Shown here: positions 8,197 to 15,651 of the stretch, one piece after another
Position numbering within the stretch: position 1 is the stretch's first letter
How the letters are laid out: every line of letters begins with the position of its first letter
Source: UBA1774 sp045223835
GTDB taxonomy: Bacteria; Bacillota; Clostridia; Oscillospirales; Oscillospiraceae
Assembly: GCA_045223835.1 (NCBI GenBank)
Contig: JBGUZS010000137.1
Span: forward strand, 1-28,562
Direction of reading: 5' to 3'
Length of the DNA: 28,562 nucleotides
Program-made: the position numbers and the translations under genes
Notes under the pieces: generated by a model
Told to the model about the DNA's origin: nothing
What the model saw: only the letters and a program-made list of their open reading frames with translations
The model's database searches: none

Positions 8197-8225
8197 ATTA
8201 TACTATATGCCGCCGGAGCAGGCAA
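8197..8225 (-). promoter_or_regulatory. Sigma-A-type promoter for the nucleoside phosphorylase
   Basis: On the minus strand TTGCCT (8220-8225), a 17-nt spacer and a perfect TATAAT (8197-8202) stand 37 nt upstream of the ATG at 8159. Confidence 0.65.
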
Positions 8226-8327
8226 CAAATTTCCCGGAAGGGGATCCGGTTTTCCCAGCCATGACAGGAAAAAGGAAAGATGGATTTGCGTTTTTGACAG
8301 ATGGATTCGAACTCTTGGAAAAATCAA

Positions 8328-8505
8328 GTGATATATCTCGCTTGCGCTCGATGTGATATCATTTGCTGACGCAAATTGTGATATACTCGGCTTACGCCGA
8401 ATGTGATATGATATAAATCCACCCACGCCCGCAGGCATATCACTCGCCGGAGGCGTATATCACACGCGGAGCGTATATCACAAATCCACGAAGTGGATTT
8501 ATATC
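8328..8505. repeat. Array of small palindromes punctuated by GTGATAT / ATATCAC
   Basis: The left half has GTGATAT at 8328, 8353, 8378 and 8403, an exact 25-nt period. The 18-nt inserts are themselves palindromic (ATTTGC/GCAAAT with a 4-nt loop; TCGGC/GCCGA with a 4-nt loop; a decayed stem in the first unit) and share no common sequence. The right half has the inverse word ATATCAC at 8437, 8457 and 8475 and a partial ATATC at 8501, separating further short hairpins, the last being AAATCCAC/GTGGATTT (8482-8500). A 12-bp inverted repeat (8411-8422 with 8493-8504) encloses the right half. It fills the gap between the nucleoside phosphorylase promoter and the tRNA terminator. No coding sequence is visible. 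Confidence 0.8.
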
Positions 8506-8509
8506 GTTG

Positions 8510-8539
8510 AAAAAGCCTCGTCTTTCGACGAGGCTTTTT
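8510..8539 (-). terminator. Intrinsic terminator downstream of tRNA-Ser
   Basis: A 13-bp perfect stem (8510-8522 with 8527-8539) has the tetraloop TTTC and A5/T5 flanks built into the stem. It lies directly after the tRNA 3' end on the minus strand and could act in both directions. Confidence 0.85.
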
Positions 8540-8541
8540 CA

Positions 8542-8630
8542 TGGCGGAGGGTGCAGGATTCGAACCCGCGTGGGGTTTCCCCCTAACGGTTTTCAAGACC
8601 GCCCCGTTATGACCACTTCGGTAACCCTCC
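8542..8630 (-). tRNA. tRNA-Ser (anticodon UGA)
   Basis: On the minus strand the sequence begins GGAGGGT and ends ACCCTCC-G-CCA, giving a 7-bp acceptor stem with an encoded CCA (complement of 8542-8544). The anticodon loop reads CTTGAAA with anticodon TGA (complement of 8593-8595), which decodes UCA. There is a long variable arm (GGGG...CCCC), as expected of a class II serine tRNA, and a T loop GGTTCGAATCC. It has its own promoter upstream and a terminator immediately downstream. Confidence 0.95.
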
Positions 8631-8678
8631 GCATTCGCTCCCCATGCAGGATTGCCGCCCTGTATTCGGAGCAAATGG

Positions 8679-8707
8679 AGTTTAGCATAGCGGGCTCCCT
8701 TTGTCAA
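8679..8707 (-). promoter_or_regulatory. Promoter of tRNA-Ser
   Basis: On the minus strand a perfect TTGACA (8702-8707), a 17-nt spacer and TAAACT (8679-8684) lie about 49 nt upstream of the mature tRNA 5' end. Confidence 0.7.
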
Positions 8708-8737
8708 ACGATGAAGCAGAGAATTTTGTAAAAGCGG

Positions 8738-8766
8738 TTGAAATGGAATAGAGGATAGGGTAAAAT
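8738..8766 (+). promoter_or_regulatory. Sigma-A-type promoter for the URO-D family gene
   Basis: TTGAAA (8738-8743), a 17-nt spacer and TAAAAT (8761-8766) stand about 50 nt upstream of the ATG at 8818. Confidence 0.65.
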
Positions 8767-8817
8767 ACAGGATTAGAAAAGCTTGTGCAAGAAGGAATAC
8801 ATATTTGGAGGTTGATT

Positions 8818-9909
8818 ATGAGCAAAGTACCCTTTTCCGAAGATGAGTTCAAGGTCATAGGCGAACACATCAATACCACCTCCTTCGGCGGGAGGTTCTT
8901 TGGCCGCAGCATTCCCAAGTATAATACCCCCATCACCCCCAAGGAGAATCTGGCGCTTTGCCTCAAGAGGGAAAAGCCCTATTGGTTCCCCAGCTCCTCG
9001 GACTTCTGCAATCTGGAATCCCGCACCAATCTGGACCATGTGGCCCGGGCGGAGGTCATGGATATGGGTCCTCCCTATAAGGACGAGGAAAAGGGCGGCA
9101 AGGACCTCTTCGGCGTGGAGTGGGTTTATGTGCCCACCGTGGGGGGCAGCATGGTGCAGCCCGGCAACCCCACCCTGCTGGATGTAAACGATTGGCCGGA
9201 GGTCATCAAATTTCCGGATATCGACGCGCTGGATTGGGATGAATGCCGCCGGCTGAACAGCGTGCTGAACGAGTCCACCCGCAGCCTGCACGTCACCTTC
9301 CAGAACGGCATTTTCGAGCGGCTTATCAGCTTCATGGATTTTGAAAACGCCGCGCTTGCGCTGATCGACGAGGAACAGCAGGATGCGGTCCATGCCCTTT
9401 TCACCAAGCTCTGTGAAATGTACGAGAGCATGATCGACCATTACCTGGATATCCTGAAACTGGACGGCATCGTTTTCCATGACGACTGGGGCAGCCAGCG
9501 CGCGCCCTTCTTCTCCCTGGATGTATGCCTGGAGATGGTCGCCCCCTATATCAAGCGTATCGCGGATTACTGCCATTCCAAGGGCATGTGGTTCCAGCAG
9601 CATTGCTGCGGTAAGAATGAGCTCCTGGTCCCCGCCATGATCTATGCCGGTGTGGATATGTGGTATCCCCAGACCATGAACGACGTCAACATGCTCCGGG
9701 ATAAGTACGGCGATAAGATCATGTTCTCCATCGCGCCTCCCGCCCTGGGGCCCGACGCCAGCGACGCGGAGGTGGAAGCCGCCGCCGATGCATTCGTGCA
9801 GAAGTATGCCGCCGACTTTGCGGAGAAGCCCTTTGTGGTTTCCTCCTTCTTTGGCGATCCCCGGTTCACCAAGGCGATTTATAAATACAGCCGCATCGCG
9901 CTGGCCTGA
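8818..9909 (+). CDS. Uroporphyrinogen decarboxylase-family protein (MtaA/CmuA-like corrinoid methyltransferase type)
   Basis: A 363-aa protein; the ATG at 8818 follows a strong GGAGG (8807-8811). The fold is that of the URO-D/MtaA family. The acidic motif IVFHDDWGSQ and the cluster WFQQHCCGKNE (His262, Cys263, Cys264) resemble the zinc site that activates thiols in corrinoid:coenzyme methyltransferases, rather than the Arg-rich site of haem-pathway HemE. It is therefore more likely to move a methyl group between a substrate or cofactor thiol and a corrinoid protein, but no corrinoid-binding protein gene is next to it. A small ferredoxin gene follows after a terminator. Activity is an inference from the family. 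Confidence 0.8.
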   Translation: MSKVPFSEDEFKVIGEHINTTSFGGRFFGRSIPKYNTPITPKENLALCLKREKPYWFPSSSDFCNLESRTNLDHVARAEVMDMGPPYKDEEKGGKDLFGVEWVYVPTVGGSMVQPGNPTLLDVNDWPEVIKFPDIDALDWDECRRLNSVLNESTRSLHVTFQNGIFERLISFMDFENAALALIDEEQQDAVHALFTKLCEMYESMIDHYLDILKLDGIVFHDDWGSQRAPFFSLDVCLEMVAPYIKRIADYCHSKGMWFQQHCCGKNELLVPAMIYAGVDMWYPQTMNDVNMLRDKYGDKIMFSIAPPALGPDASDAEVEAAADAFVQKYAADFAEKPFVVSSFFGDPRFTKAIYKYSRIALA

Positions 9910-9937
9910 CCGGTCGGACCATTAGCAAAGCAGATGC

Positions 9938-9968
9938 GCCGTCTGCGGCATGACCGCAGACGGCTTTT
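9938..9968 (+). terminator. Intrinsic terminator / attenuator between URO-D gene and ferredoxin
   Basis: A perfect 11-bp stem (9938-9948 with 9954-9964) with a 5-nt loop is followed by T4. The ferredoxin ribosome binding site begins about 10 nt later and no separate ferredoxin promoter is visible, so partial readthrough or attenuation is possible. Confidence 0.75.
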
Positions 9969-9988
9969 CCCTGCCGGAAAGGAGATCT

Positions 9989-10192
9989 ATGGGTCGGGAA
10001 ATCGTATTCCTGAGTTGGGATCCAACACGGTGCCGCCATTGCTTCGGCTGCATTGCGATCTGCCCCCAGAACGCCCTGGGGGTGGATGAAGCAGGAAACC
10101 TGAGCTATCAGCTCCACAGATGCATCCGCTGCTTCCGCTGCGCCGGAGCATGTCTGCATGGAGCCCTGAGGGCTGTTCGGGAAGAGACGTGA
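9989..10192 (+). CDS. Small 2[4Fe-4S] ferredoxin
   Basis: A 67-aa protein; the ATG at 9989 follows AAAGGAG closely, while the longer in-frame ATG at 9950 lies inside the terminator hairpin. Two cysteine sets are visible: C15-x2-C18-x2-C21-x3-C25-P and C45-x2-C48-x2-C51-x3-C55. The second set lacks the usual proline after the last cysteine. The protein would carry low-potential electrons in the cytoplasm. Its place directly behind a putative corrinoid methyltransferase suggests a role in reductive activation or electron supply, but this is inference. A perfect hairpin without a T-run lies just downstream. Confidence 0.85.
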   Translation: MGREIVFLSWDPTRCRHCFGCIAICPQNALGVDEAGNLSYQLHRCIRCFRCAGACLHGALRAVREET

Positions 10193-10205
10193 AAACCGCA
10201 TCGGG

Positions 10206-10235
10206 CAGGGGCCTCCGGGTAACCGGAGGCCCCTG
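10206..10235. repeat. Perfect 13-bp hairpin without T-run
   Basis: Arms 10206-10218 and 10223-10235 enclose the loop GTAA. It lies 14 nt after the ferredoxin stop. It could protect the 3' end or act as a weak terminator; there is no U-tract on either strand. Confidence 0.6.
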
Positions 10236-10353
10236 GAAGCTTAAACGGCGCTGTTCTCTGCGCCTTTCCGGGGGATCGGCGCGGGCCATAGGAGCAAAAC
10301 AGGGGAGCTATGCGTCGAAAACACAAAATGGTGAATAAAATTTCGGATAGCCC

Positions 10354-10382
10354 TTGACATATCCATAAATAGTGAATATAAT
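10354..10382 (+). promoter_or_regulatory. Consensus promoter of the arginine operon
   Basis: A perfect TTGACA (10354-10359), 17 nt, then a perfect TATAAT (10377-10382). This is the strongest promoter in the window and would need repression, which fits the operator sites that overlap it. Confidence 0.85.
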
Positions 10383-10407
10383 CTCACAATAAATGAAACT
10401 ATATTCA
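10373..10407 (+). promoter_or_regulatory. Tandem ARG boxes (ArgR/AhrC operator)
   Basis: TGAATATAATCTCA (10373-10386) overlaps the -10 element and TGAAACTATATTCA (10394-10407) follows. Both fit the TGAAT-(AT-rich)-ATTCA pattern of ARG boxes, the second with perfect TGAA/TTCA ends. Their centres are 21 bp apart, the spacing typical of paired ARG boxes bound by hexameric ArgR. A weaker third candidate, TGAATAAAATTTCG (10332-10345), lies about 41 bp upstream, two box intervals away. ArgR itself is not encoded in the window. Confidence 0.65.
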
Positions 10408-10434
10408 AGGTAACAGGAACGGAGTATGATGATC

Positions 10435-11367
10435 ATGAAGAAGGTGTTCATCGACGGCAGCGCAGGCACCACCGGACTGCGCATCCATGACCGGCTGAAT
10501 GCCAGGGGAGACCTGGCACTTCTGACCCTGTCGGATGATCAGCGCAAGGATCCGAAGTACAGGCTGGAGGCCATGAAACAGGCGGACGTGGTATTTCTGT
10601 GCCTGCCGGACGCAGCGGCCATCGAGGCAGAAGCGCTGATCGATCAGACGGAGGCCATCGTCCTGGACACCTCTACCGCCCACAGAACGGCAGCAGGATG
10701 GTGCTACGGCTTCCCGGAGCTCAGCGATGCGCGGAGAGAGGAGATCATCCATTCCCGCCGAATCGCCGTGCCTGGATGTCATGCCAGCGGCTTCATCGCC
10801 TTGGTCCAGCCGCTGGTGGAGGCGGGCATCCTGGGGGAGGACGCGCTTCTGACCTGTCATTCCCTCACCGGGTACAGCGGCGGCGGAAAGAGCATGATCG
10901 CCGATTATACCCAGGCGGCACGCAGCCCGCTTTTGGATTCTCCCCGACAATATGCCCTGGCCCAGCAGCATAAACACCTGAAGGAGATGCGCCATATCGC
11001 CGGGCTGAAGGAGTTTCCGGTATTCTGCCCCATCGTGGCGGATTTCTACAGCGGTATGGAGGTCACCGTTCCCCTGTTCCGCAGCCAGCTTCGGAGCGGT
11101 GCGGGACCGGAGGACATACGGGCGGCTTACAGGAATAAGTACAGAGGACCGATCCTGACATACCGGGAAAAGCTGGAGGAGGGCGGCTTCCTTGCCGCCG
11201 GACTGCTTTCCGGGAAAGACGGTATGGAGGTGTCCGTGAATGGGAACGAGGATCGTATCCTGCTCACGGCGGTGTATGATAATCTGGGTAAGGGAGCCTC
11301 CGGCGCGGCGATCGAATGCATGAATCTCGCGCTGGGACTGGATCCGGCTTACGGATTAGCGCTTTGA
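10435..11367 (+). CDS. argC: N-acetyl-gamma-glutamyl-phosphate reductase (short type)
   Basis: Third enzyme of arginine biosynthesis: NADPH-dependent reduction of N-acetylglutamyl phosphate to the semialdehyde. The protein is 310 aa from the ATG at 10435, which gives MKKVFIDGSAGTTG. ATGs at 10426 and 10429 are also in frame, and GGAG at 10421 is closer to ideal for 10435. The nucleotide-binding glycine motif GSAGTTG, the catalytic cysteine in VPGCHASGF (Cys115) and the SLTGYSGGGK segment are present. At ~310 residues it belongs to the shorter AGPR group (type 2) rather than the ~345-aa form. It is first in a seven-gene operon behind a consensus promoter with ARG boxes. Confidence 0.95.
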   Translation: MKKVFIDGSAGTTGLRIHDRLNARGDLALLTLSDDQRKDPKYRLEAMKQADVVFLCLPDAAAIEAEALIDQTEAIVLDTSTAHRTAAGWCYGFPELSDARREEIIHSRRIAVPGCHASGFIALVQPLVEAGILGEDALLTCHSLTGYSGGGKSMIADYTQAARSPLLDSPRQYALAQQHKHLKEMRHIAGLKEFPVFCPIVADFYSGMEVTVPLFRSQLRSGAGPEDIRAAYRNKYRGPILTYREKLEEGGFLAAGLLSGKDGMEVSVNGNEDRILLTAVYDNLGKGASGAAIECMNLALGLDPAYGLAL

Positions 11368-11380
11368 CGGAGGGAAGAAC

Positions 11381-12592
11381 ATGAAACAGATTTCGAGCGG
11401 CGTCTGCGCCGCACAGGGATTTCAGGCAAACGGCGTGCATTGCGGCATTCGGAAGAGCCGGACGAAACGGGATCTTTCTCTGATTTTCAGCAGCAAGCCC
11501 TGTTCGGCGGCGGCAGTCTATACCACCAACCTGGTGAAGGGGGCGCCCCTCGCCGTCACGAAGGCGCATCTGCGGGACGGCAGGGCCCAGGCGGTGATCT
11601 GCAACAGCGGGAATGCGAACACCTGCAACGCCGATGGAATCGAGATCGCGGAGAAGATGAGCGCCCTTGCCGCGGAGGCGCTGCAGATCTCCCCGATGGA
11701 TATCGTGGTTGCCTCCACGGGAGTGATCGGGCAGCCCCTGGATATCGAGCCGATCAAAAACGGGATACCGCAGCTGGCGGCGGGCCTGGGAGACCATTCT
11801 GGGCTGGCAGCGGAGGGCATCATGACCACCGACACCCGCATGAAGGAAGTCGCCGTGGAGTTCACCGTCGGCGGAGCTGTCTGCCGTCTCGGCGGGATCG
11901 CCAAGGGATCGGGCATGATCCATCCCAATATGGCCACTATGCTGGTGTTTCTGACAACGGACTGCGCCATCTCCCCCGAAATGCTTCAAAAAGCCCTGTC
12001 CACCGACGTACAGGAGACCTTCAACATGGTAAGCGTGGACGGGGATACCTCCACCAACGATATGGTAGCCATCCTGGCCAACGGCATGGCGGGGAATCCG
12101 GAGATCCGGCAGGAGGGCGAGGACTTTTCCGCCTTTATGCAGGCGCTGAATACCGTTACCGTATACCTTTGCCGGGGCATTGCGGGGGACGGGGAAGGGG
12201 CGACAAAGCTCCTGGAATGCCGGGTGACCGGCGCAGCGGATCTGCAGACGGCGAAAACAGTGGCCAAGAGCGTGATCTGCTCCTCCCTGCTGAAGGCGGC
12301 CATGTTCGGCGCGGACGCCAACTGGGGCCGCGTACTGTGTGCCATCGGATACAGCGGAGCAGAGGTGGATGTGGACAGGATAGATGTAGCTTTCCGCTCG
12401 GCAAAGGGGGAGATTTCCGTCTGCCGAAACGGAGCGGGCATTCCCTTCTCGGAGGAAAAAGCCAAGGAGATCCTGTCGGAAGGGGAGATCGATATCCTGG
12501 TGGAGCTGAACAGCGGCGAAGCCGCCTCCACCGCCTGGGGCTGCGATCTTACCTATGACTATGTGAAGATCAACGGGGACTATCGGACCTGA
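11381..12592 (+). CDS. argJ: Glutamate N-acetyltransferase / amino-acid acetyltransferase
   Basis: Transfers acetyl from N-acetylornithine to glutamate, closing the cyclic arginine pathway; bifunctional forms also use acetyl-CoA. The protein is 403 aa, with GGAGG just upstream of the ATG. The self-cleavage site is clear: KGSGMIHPNMATML, in which Thr186 becomes the N-terminal nucleophile of the beta chain. The oxyanion region STGVIG and the substrate segment GNANTCNADG are present, as is GANWGRVLCAIGYSG near the C-terminus. It lies 13 nt after argC. No argA or argE-type gene is visible, consistent with the cyclic route. Monofunctional or bifunctional use cannot be decided from the sequence. 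Confidence 0.96.
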   Translation: MKQISSGVCAAQGFQANGVHCGIRKSRTKRDLSLIFSSKPCSAAAVYTTNLVKGAPLAVTKAHLRDGRAQAVICNSGNANTCNADGIEIAEKMSALAAEALQISPMDIVVASTGVIGQPLDIEPIKNGIPQLAAGLGDHSGLAAEGIMTTDTRMKEVAVEFTVGGAVCRLGGIAKGSGMIHPNMATMLVFLTTDCAISPEMLQKALSTDVQETFNMVSVDGDTSTNDMVAILANGMAGNPEIRQEGEDFSAFMQALNTVTVYLCRGIAGDGEGATKLLECRVTGAADLQTAKTVAKSVICSSLLKAAMFGADANWGRVLCAIGYSGAEVDVDRIDVAFRSAKGEISVCRNGAGIPFSEEKAKEILSEGEIDILVELNSGEAASTAWGCDLTYDYVKINGDYRT

Positions 12593-12606
12593 GAGGAGAG
12601 ATCGAA

Positions 12607-13464
12607 ATGGATATATCCAATGCGCAGCGGGCTTCGATCCTGGTGGAAGCCCTCCCGTATATCCAGGAGTATACCGGCAAGATCGCCGTGATCAAATACG
12701 GCGGGAACGCCATGATCGATGAGGAAAAGAAGGACTCCGTCATGCGGGATATCGTTCTCCTGAATCTCATCGGGGTAAAGGTAGTCCTTGTCCATGGCGG
12801 CGGTCCGGAGATCACGGAGATGCTGCGCCGGGTGGGAAAGGAGAGCCGCTTCGTCAACGGCCTTCGGGTCACCGATCGGGAAACGGTGGAGATCGTACAG
12901 ATGGTGCTCGCGGGCAAGGTCAACAAAAGTCTGGTGAACCTTATCCAGAACAAAGGCGGAAAGGCCATCGGCCTTTCCGGTATGGACGGCCATCTGATCG
13001 AGGCCACGATCCGGGATCAGGAGCTGGGATACGTCGGCGAGATTACCCGCGTCAATGTTCAGCCCCTGCTGGATATGCTGGACCGGGGGTACATCCCCGT
13101 GGTTTCTACCCTGGGCTGCGACAATGAAGGCAACGTTTACAACATCAACGCGGATACGGCTGCAGCCAGGATCGCCGGCGCTCTTTGCGCGGAATGTCTG
13201 ATCTCCATGACGGATATCTGCGGCATCCTGCGGGATAAGGACGATCCCTCCACCCTGATCCATGAGATCGGCGTGAGCGAGGCGCCGGAGCTGGTACAGC
13301 AGGGGATCATCAGCGGCGGCATGATCCCCAAGGTGGAATGCTGCATAAACGCCATTCACTGGGGCGTACAGAAGGTCTTTATCCTGGATGGGCGCATTCC
13401 CCATGCGATCCTCATCGAGACCCTGACCGATGAAGGCCTGGGCACCATGTTCGTCAACCGTTAG
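12607..13464 (+). CDS. argB: Acetylglutamate kinase
   Basis: Phosphorylates N-acetylglutamate with ATP, usually the feedback-controlled step of the pathway. The protein is 285 aa, normal for the amino-acid kinase family. The ATG at 12607 has GAGGAGAG upstream. Motifs: the phosphate-binding KYGGNAM, VLVHGGGPEI for acetylglutamate, NINADTAAARIA, and ISGGMIPKV near the C-terminal nucleotide site. The ~20-residue N-terminal helix (SNAQRASILVEALPYI) resembles that of arginine-sensitive hexameric enzymes, so feedback inhibition by arginine is likely but not proven. The argD ribosome binding site overlaps its stop codon. Confidence 0.96.
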   Translation: MDISNAQRASILVEALPYIQEYTGKIAVIKYGGNAMIDEEKKDSVMRDIVLLNLIGVKVVLVHGGGPEITEMLRRVGKESRFVNGLRVTDRETVEIVQMVLAGKVNKSLVNLIQNKGGKAIGLSGMDGHLIEATIRDQELGYVGEITRVNVQPLLDMLDRGYIPVVSTLGCDNEGNVYNINADTAAARIAGALCAECLISMTDICGILRDKDDPSTLIHEIGVSEAPELVQQGIISGGMIPKVECCINAIHWGVQKVFILDGRIPHAILIETLTDEGLGTMFVNR

Positions 13465-13474
13465 GAGGGATATT

Positions 13475-14638
13475 ATGGACTGGATGGAGCTGGACAAAAC
13501 CTACCTGGCCAATACTTACGCCCGTTTCCCCGTCACCCTGGTCCGGGGAGAGGGCTCCACCGTTTGGGATGATGCGGGCAAGCGGTATACCGATCTTTCC
13601 GGCGGCATTGCCGTCAACACCTTCGGGTTCTCCGATCCCGTATGGGTCAAGGCGGTGACGGATCAGCTGACCAAGGTGCAGCATACCTCGAATCTGTTTT
13701 ATACTCAGCCGGATATCCTCCTGGCAAAGGAACTCTGCGCCAGGACCGGCATGAAGAAGGTTTTCTTCTCCAATTCCGGCGCGGAGGCAAACGAATGCGC
13801 CATCAAGGTCGCCCGGAAATATGCCCAGGAGAAATACGGAAAGGACCACTATTCTATCGTAACGCTGGTAAACAGCTTCCATGGGCGTACCCTGACTACC
13901 CTGGCCGCTACGGGGCAGGAGGCCTTCCACAAGGACTTTACCCCGCTGACCGAAGGCTTCCTGTATGTGGAAGCCAACAATATCCCTGCGCTGGAGGAAG
14001 CCGTGAATACCCATCCCTGCGCCGGTATCCTCCTGGAGGTGGTCCAGGGAGAGGGCGGCGTGATCCCGCTGGAGCAGGACTTCGTACAGGCGGCTGCCCG
14101 CCTGGCTGCCGAGAAGGATATCCTGCTCATGGCGGATGAGGTGCAGATCGGCAACGGCCGCAGCGGGAAGCTGTACGGATATATGCATTACGGCGTCCGG
14201 CCGGACGTGGTGACCACCGCAAAGGGACTGGGCGGCGGTCTGCCCCTTGGCGCGACCCTGATCGGGGAGAAGGCGAAGGACGTGCTCACCCCCGGGAGTC
14301 ATGGCTCCACCTTCGGCGGCAACCCCGTGTGCTGCGCAGGAGCGCTGAGCATCCTGAACCGGCTTGACGAGGCTATGCTGGCCGGGGTGGAAAAGCGGTC
14401 CCGCCTTGTACGGCAGGGCCTGGAAGGGGCGCCCGGCGTGAAAAGCGTTACCGGCTTGGGGCTGATGCTGGGGATCGAAACGGAGAAGCCCTGCGGGGAA
14501 GTGATCGCAGCCTGCCGGGAAAAGGGCGTGCTGGTGATCTCCGCCAAAACGAAGGTGCGGCTGCTGCCGGCGCTGAACATCCCGGAGGAGCAGCTGAGCG
14601 CTGCCGTGCAGGTCATTCGGGAAGCCTGCAGCGAATAA
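13475..14638 (+). CDS. argD: Acetylornithine aminotransferase
   Basis: A PLP enzyme that converts N-acetylglutamate semialdehyde to N-acetylornithine with glutamate. The protein is 387 aa. The ATG at 13475 follows AGGAGG at 13463-13468, which overlaps the argB stop; the longer in-frame start at 13430 lies inside argB and is unlikely. Fold-type I motifs: SNSGAEANECAIK, SFHGRTLTTLAATGQ, DEVQIGNGRSGKLY, and TTAKGLGGG with the Schiff-base lysine at residue 250. Members of this family may also act in lysine biosynthesis as DapC, which is of interest given the DAP-epimerase-like domain at the end of the same operon. Confidence 0.95.
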   Translation: MDWMELDKTYLANTYARFPVTLVRGEGSTVWDDAGKRYTDLSGGIAVNTFGFSDPVWVKAVTDQLTKVQHTSNLFYTQPDILLAKELCARTGMKKVFFSNSGAEANECAIKVARKYAQEKYGKDHYSIVTLVNSFHGRTLTTLAATGQEAFHKDFTPLTEGFLYVEANNIPALEEAVNTHPCAGILLEVVQGEGGVIPLEQDFVQAAARLAAEKDILLMADEVQIGNGRSGKLYGYMHYGVRPDVVTTAKGLGGGLPLGATLIGEKAKDVLTPGSHGSTFGGNPVCCAGALSILNRLDEAMLAGVEKRSRLVRQGLEGAPGVKSVTGLGLMLGIETEKPCGEVIAACREKGVLVISAKTKVRLLPALNIPEEQLSAAVQVIREACSE

Positions 14639-14649
14639 GGAGAAAGACA

Positions 14650-15651
14650 ATGGATTTGAAAGGAAGAGATTTTCTCAAGCTGCTGGACCTGACTCCTGAG
14701 GAGATCGGCGGACTGATCGACCTGGCCGCCAAGCTGAAGGCGGAGAAGAAGGCCGGCGTTTCCCATAAGCTCTGCGAAGGAAAGCAAATTGCCCTGATCT
14801 TTGAGAAAACCAGCACCCGGACCCGGTGCAGCTTCGAGGTGGCGGCCAGGGATCTGGGCATGGGGGTGACTTACCTGGATCCCTCCGGCTCCCAGATCGG
14901 CAGGAAGGAGAGCATCGCGGATACGGCCCGGGTGCTTTCCACCATGTTTGATGGGATAGAGTATCGAGGCTACGGCCAGAGCATCGTGGAGGAATTGGCG
15001 GAATATGCCTCCGTGCCCGTTTGGAACGGACTTACGGATGAATTCCATCCGACCCAGATCCTGGCGGATCTTCTCACCCTGCGGGAACAGTTCGGCCGGC
15101 TGAAGGGTCTGCATTTCACCTATATGGGGGACGCCCGCTTCAATATGGGCAATTCCCTGATGGTGGGCTGCGCAAAAATGGGCGTTCATTTCACCGCCTG
15201 CGCGCCGGAGGGGTATTTCCCGGCACCTGAGCTGCAGGCCCAATGCAGGGAGATCGCAGAGGAGACCGGTGCCACCCTGCGCTTCTGCACTGATCCCCAA
15301 GAAGCGGTGCGGGAGGCGGACGCGATCTATACGGATATCTGGGTATCCATGGGCGAGCCGGCAGAGGTCTGGGAGGAGCGGATCCGTGTCCTGGGGCCGT
15401 ATCAGGTAAACCGGGTGCTGATGGAAATGGCGCCCGAAAAGGCGGTATTCATGCATTGTCTTCCCGCCTATCATGATAAAAAAACGACGATCGGCAGGGA
15501 AATGTGCGAGCGCTTCCACCGGGAGAGCATGGAAGTGACCAACGAGGTCTTTGAGGGCCCGCAATCCGTCGTGTTCCGGGAGGCGGAGAACCGGATGCAC
15601 ACCATCAAAGCGGTAATGGCGGCGACGCTTGCCGGAGTACAGGCTGTATGA
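14650..15651 (+). CDS. argF: Ornithine carbamoyltransferase
   Basis: Condenses carbamoyl phosphate and ornithine to citrulline. The protein is 333 aa; the ATG at 14650 follows AAGGAG. Carbamoyl-phosphate site STRTR (residues 55-59), HPTQ near residue 135, the ornithine-binding loop around VSMGE, and the HCLP motif (His269-Cys270) are all intact. Its stop overlaps the carA start as ATGA (15648-15651), so production of the carbamoyl-phosphate user and maker is coupled. argF versus argI naming is arbitrary for a single copy; biosynthetic context favours argF over the catabolic arcB. Confidence 0.96.
   Translation: MDLKGRDFLKLLDLTPEEIGGLIDLAAKLKAEKKAGVSHKLCEGKQIALIFEKTSTRTRCSFEVAARDLGMGVTYLDPSGSQIGRKESIADTARVLSTMFDGIEYRGYGQSIVEELAEYASVPVWNGLTDEFHPTQILADLLTLREQFGRLKGLHFTYMGDARFNMGNSLMVGCAKMGVHFTACAPEGYFPAPELQAQCREIAEETGATLRFCTDPQEAVREADAIYTDIWVSMGEPAEVWEERIRVLGPYQVNRVLMEMAPEKAVFMHCLPAYHDKKTTIGREMCERFHRESMEVTNEVFEGPQSVVFREAENRMHTIKAVMAATLAGVQAV

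Noticed and set aside
8328..8505. CRISPR-like array
   Set aside because: The repeated word is only 7 nt, the inserts are palindromic and vary little in size, the array flips orientation, and there are no cas genes.
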